Assembly (NCBI RefSeq): GCF_029227915.1 | Contig: NC_079888.1 | Location: 20,192,001-20,256,000, forward strand | DNA length: 64,000 nucleotides | Source: Hydractinia symbiolongicarpus | Lineage: Eukaryota; Cnidaria; Hydrozoa; Anthoathecata; Hydractiniidae | Reading direction: 5' to 3' | In this document: positions 61,201-64,000 of the stretch, in pieces | Position numbering within the stretch: position 1 is the stretch's first letter | Layout: each line of letters starts with the position of its first letter | The notes under the pieces: model-generated | Databases searched by the model: none | What the model saw: only the letters and a program-made list of their open reading frames with translations | Told to the model about the DNA's origin: nothing | Made by a program: the position numbers and the translations under genes

Positions 61201-64000
61201 TGTGACCTGATAAATGTGATAAATGAGACAATTGGACTCCAAGAAATAACATTCTTATTAATTTGACGTGATTGCCGGAACTCAGCGATTACACTGGGCA
61301 CTTTGATAGCGCTTCATTTAAAAATTCAGCTAAAAAAAGTCATTTTTATACTGTAGCACATATCCTAGCCCTTAGCGCGCGTTGAAGAAAAAGCGACAGT
61401 TTCAAAAACTACATTTCATTGACTTTCTAACGGTGTCAGTCCGTTTGAGTTACAACGGTTGTGTCACATATTCGTACCAACATGTATTTAGCGATATTTT
61501 TCTGATATTACTAGGTTACATCGCTTTTAACTATAAAACGATTGACTGTGGGACTTAATTAAAGTAACTTTGGGCTGTGACCTGATAAATGTGATAAATG
61601 AGACAATTGGACTCCAAGAAATAACATTCTTCTTAATTGGACGTGATTGCCGGAACTCAGCGATTACACTGGCCGCTGTGGTAGCCCTTCATTTAAGAAT
61701 TTAGATAAATAAGTTATTCTTTACTGTGGGACCAATCCTATCTGTTATCGCGCGCTGAAGAAATAGCGGCAGTTTCAAAAACTAAATTTCATTGAATTTC
61801 TAACGGTGTCAGTCCGTTTCAGTTACAGCGGTTAGGTCACATATTCGTACCAACATGTATTTAGCGATATTTTTCTGATATTACTAGGTTGCATCGCTTT
61901 TAACTATGAAACGATTGACTGTGGGACTTAATTGAACTAACTTTGGACTCTGGCCTGATAAATGTGATGAATGAGACAATTGGACACCAAGAAATAACAT
62001 TCTTCTTAATTTGACATGATTGCCAAAACTCAGCGAATACACTGGGCTCTGTGGTAGCGCTTCATTTAAGAATTAAGTTAAAAAAAGTCATTTTTTTATT
62101 GTCGGACCAATCCTAGACGTTATTGCGCGCTGAGGAAATAGCGACAGTTTCAAAAACTACATTTCATTGTCTTTCTAACGGTGTCAGTCCGTTTGAGTTT
62201 CAACGGTTGTGTCACATATTCGTACCAACATGTATTTAGCGATATTTTTTTGATATTACCAGGTTGCATCGCTTTTAACAATGAAATGATTGACTGTGGG
62301 ACTTAATTGAACTAACTTTGGACTTTGACCTGATAAATGTGAAAAATCAGACAATTGGACTCCAACAAATAACATTCTTCTTAATGATTGCCGAAACTCA
62401 GCGATTACACTGGGCTCTGTGGTAGCGCTTCATTTAAGAATTATGATAAAAAAAGTCATTTTTTTATTGTGGGACCAATCCTAGCCATTATTGCGCGCTG
62501 AGGAAATAGCGACGGTTTCAAAAACTACACTTCATTGACTTTCTAACGGTGTCAGTCCGTTTGAATTTCAACGGTTGTGTCACATATTCGTACCAACATG
62601 TATTTAGCGATATTTTTCTGATATTACTAGGTTGCATCGCTTTTAACTATGAAACGATTGACTGTGGGACTTAATTGAGCTAACTTTGGACTGTCACCTG
62701 ATAAATGTGATAAAGGAGACTATTGGACTCCACGAAAAAACATTCTTCTTAATTTGACATGATTGCCGGAACTCAGCGATTACACTGGCCGCTGTGGTAG
62801 CGCTTCATATAGGAATTAAGTTAAAATAAGTCATTTTTTTATTGTGGGACCAATCCTAGACATTATCGCGCGCTGAGGAAATAGCGACAGTTTCAAAAAC
62901 TACATTTCATTGACTTTCTAATGGTGTCAGTCACTTTGAGTTTCAACGGTTGTGTCACATATTCGTACCAACATGTATTTAGCGATATTTTTCTGATATT
63001 ACTAGGTTGCATCGCTTTTAACTATGAAACGATTGACTGTGGAACTTAATTGAACTAACTTTGGACTCTGGCCTGATAAATGTGATAAATGAGACAATTG
63101 GACACCAAGAAATAACATTCTTTTTAATTTGACATGATTGCCGAAACTGAGCGATTACACTGGGCTCTGTGGTAGCGCTTTATTTAAGAATTAAGTTAAA
63201 AAAAGTCATTTTTTTATTGTGGGACCAATCCTAGACATTATCGCGCGCTGAGGAAATAGCGACAGTTTCAAAAACTACATTTCATTGACTTTCTAATGGT
63301 GTCAGTCACTTTGAGTTTCAACGGTTGTGTCACATATTCGTACCAACATGTATTTAGCGATATTCTTTTGATATTACTAGGTTGCATCGCTTTTAACAAT
63401 GAAACGTTGACTGTGGGACTTAATTGAACTAACTTTGGACTGTGACCTGATAAATGTGATAAATGAGACAATTGGACTCCAAGAAATAACATTCTTCTTA
63501 ATTTGACGTGAATGCCGGAACTCAGCGATTACACTGGGCTCTGTGGTAGCGCTTCAATTAAGAATTAAGATAAAAAAGTCATTTTTTTATTGCGGGACCA
63601 ATCCTAGCCATTATCTCGCGCTGAAGAAATAGCGGCAGTTTCAAAAACTACATTTCATTGACTTTTTAACGGTGTCAGTCCGTTTGAGTTACAACGGTTG
63701 GGACAAATATTCGTACCAACATGTATTTAGCGATATTTTTCTGATATTACTAGGTTGCATCTCTTTTAACAATGAAACGATTGACTGTGGGACTTAATTG
63801 AGCTAACTTTGGACTGTGACCTGATAAATGTGATAAATGAGACAATTGGACTCTAAGAAATAACATTCTTCTTAATTTGACGTGATTGCCGGAACTCAGC
63901 GATTACACTGGGCACTGTGGTAGCGCTTCATTTAAAAATTAAGATACAAAAAGTCATTTTTTTATTGTGGGACCAATCCTAGCCGTTATCGCGCGCTAAA
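58285..64000 (+). repeat. Monomers 157-172: mixed right-hand region, last copy partial
   Basis: Starts are 58285, 58658, 59032, 59406, 59779, 60153, 60529, 60903, 61277, 61652, 62025, 62393, 62768, 63143, 63517 and 63891 (partial). F-K pairs occur at 58658-59032 and 63517-63891, matching the pairs at 19057 and 33621. Copies at 59406-61651 carry more private substitutions than the amplified blocks. The 61652 copy is an intermediate between the common monomer and the N class. The 62025 copy is 368 bp and has the same 7-base loss as the one at 21300. No array edge or unique flank appears before the window ends. Confidence 0.87.

Larger units (their letters stand above)
1..64000. repeat. Tandem satellite DNA array, ~373.6 bp monomer, 171 full copies
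   Basis: The entire window is a head-to-tail array of one AT-rich monomer. Taking the GGAAC/GAAAC that follows TTGCC as the start, 171 complete monomers end at 63890 and a partial one runs to 64000. Most lengths are 371-376 bp; two outliers are 367 and 368 bp. I saw no inverted monomer, no transposon insertion, no unique spacer, no telomere-like run and no array edge. Divergence between random copies is modest and concentrated at recurring diagnostic sites, while local groups of copies are almost identical, which is the pattern expected from unequal exchange and gene conversion. Long pure arrays of this kind are typical of centromeric or pericentromeric heterochromatin; that location is inferred, not shown. 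I do not recognise the family. Confidence 0.98.

Noticed and set aside
1-64000. CRISPR array, because of regular repeats.
   Set aside because: The repeat unit is about 374 bp with no alternating short repeats and unique spacers, and no cas genes are present. This is satellite DNA.
1-64000. A previously undescribed gene system hidden in the array.
   Set aside because: I followed the monomer register from base 1 to 64000 and every segment is accounted for by the same repeat; there is no room for another element longer than a few bases.
1-64000. Identification as a known insect satellite of similar size (for example Drosophila 359 bp or Tribolium 360 bp repeats).
   Set aside because: The length differs and I do not recognise the sequence as either; a database search against satellite libraries would be needed to name the family.

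Overview
The whole window is one uninterrupted, head-to-tail satellite DNA array. I can support no protein-coding gene, RNA gene, transposon, CRISPR array or unique sequence anywhere in it. Phased at the first base (GGAAC/GAAAC, just after TTGCC), it holds 171 complete monomers, ending at 63890, plus a 110-base start of the next. Most monomers are 371-376 bp (mean about 373.6; shortest 367-368), and all face the same way. A hand count of the first monomer gives about 36% G+C.

The host is a eukaryote. CpG is not depleted (13 in the first monomer, about 12 expected from composition), which argues weakly against a heavily methylated vertebrate or plant genome and would suit an insect or other invertebrate. 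I do not recognise the satellite family and cannot name the species. A centromeric or pericentromeric origin is the natural inference for an array this long and pure, but nothing in the sequence proves it.

The information lies in how monomer variants are arranged. Two main half-monomer haplotypes (called alpha and beta here) differ at about five linked sites, and many monomers are chimeras of them. Perhaps a dozen further variants recur, including a diverged 371-372 bp class (N). These are organised as patches of locally amplified multimers: three copies of a D-E-F trimer within 2989-11202; three J-K-X trimers at 11949-14940; a decayed pentamer at 15313-19056; a dimer pair at 22414-23909; a tetramer pair at 24660-27651; a 1490 bp tetramer pair at 28023-31006; an apparently identical 3734 bp ten-monomer tandem duplication at 35865-43332, with a trimer duplication nested inside; a trimer pair at 46699-48567; and a tetramer/pentamer series at 50813-58284. 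The stretches between are mixed monomers with single-variant matches to distant parts of the array.

Each monomer carries a short A/T hairpin (up to 9 bp arms around a GTCA loop), a well-conserved stretch bounded by AGCGAT/ATCGCT arms, a doubled TGATAAATG and an AAGAA/TTCTT dyad. The small minus-strand ORFs (usually 62-90 codons) are by-products of the repeat: one T/A change that separates alpha from beta puts a stop codon into the same frame in a large share of copies.
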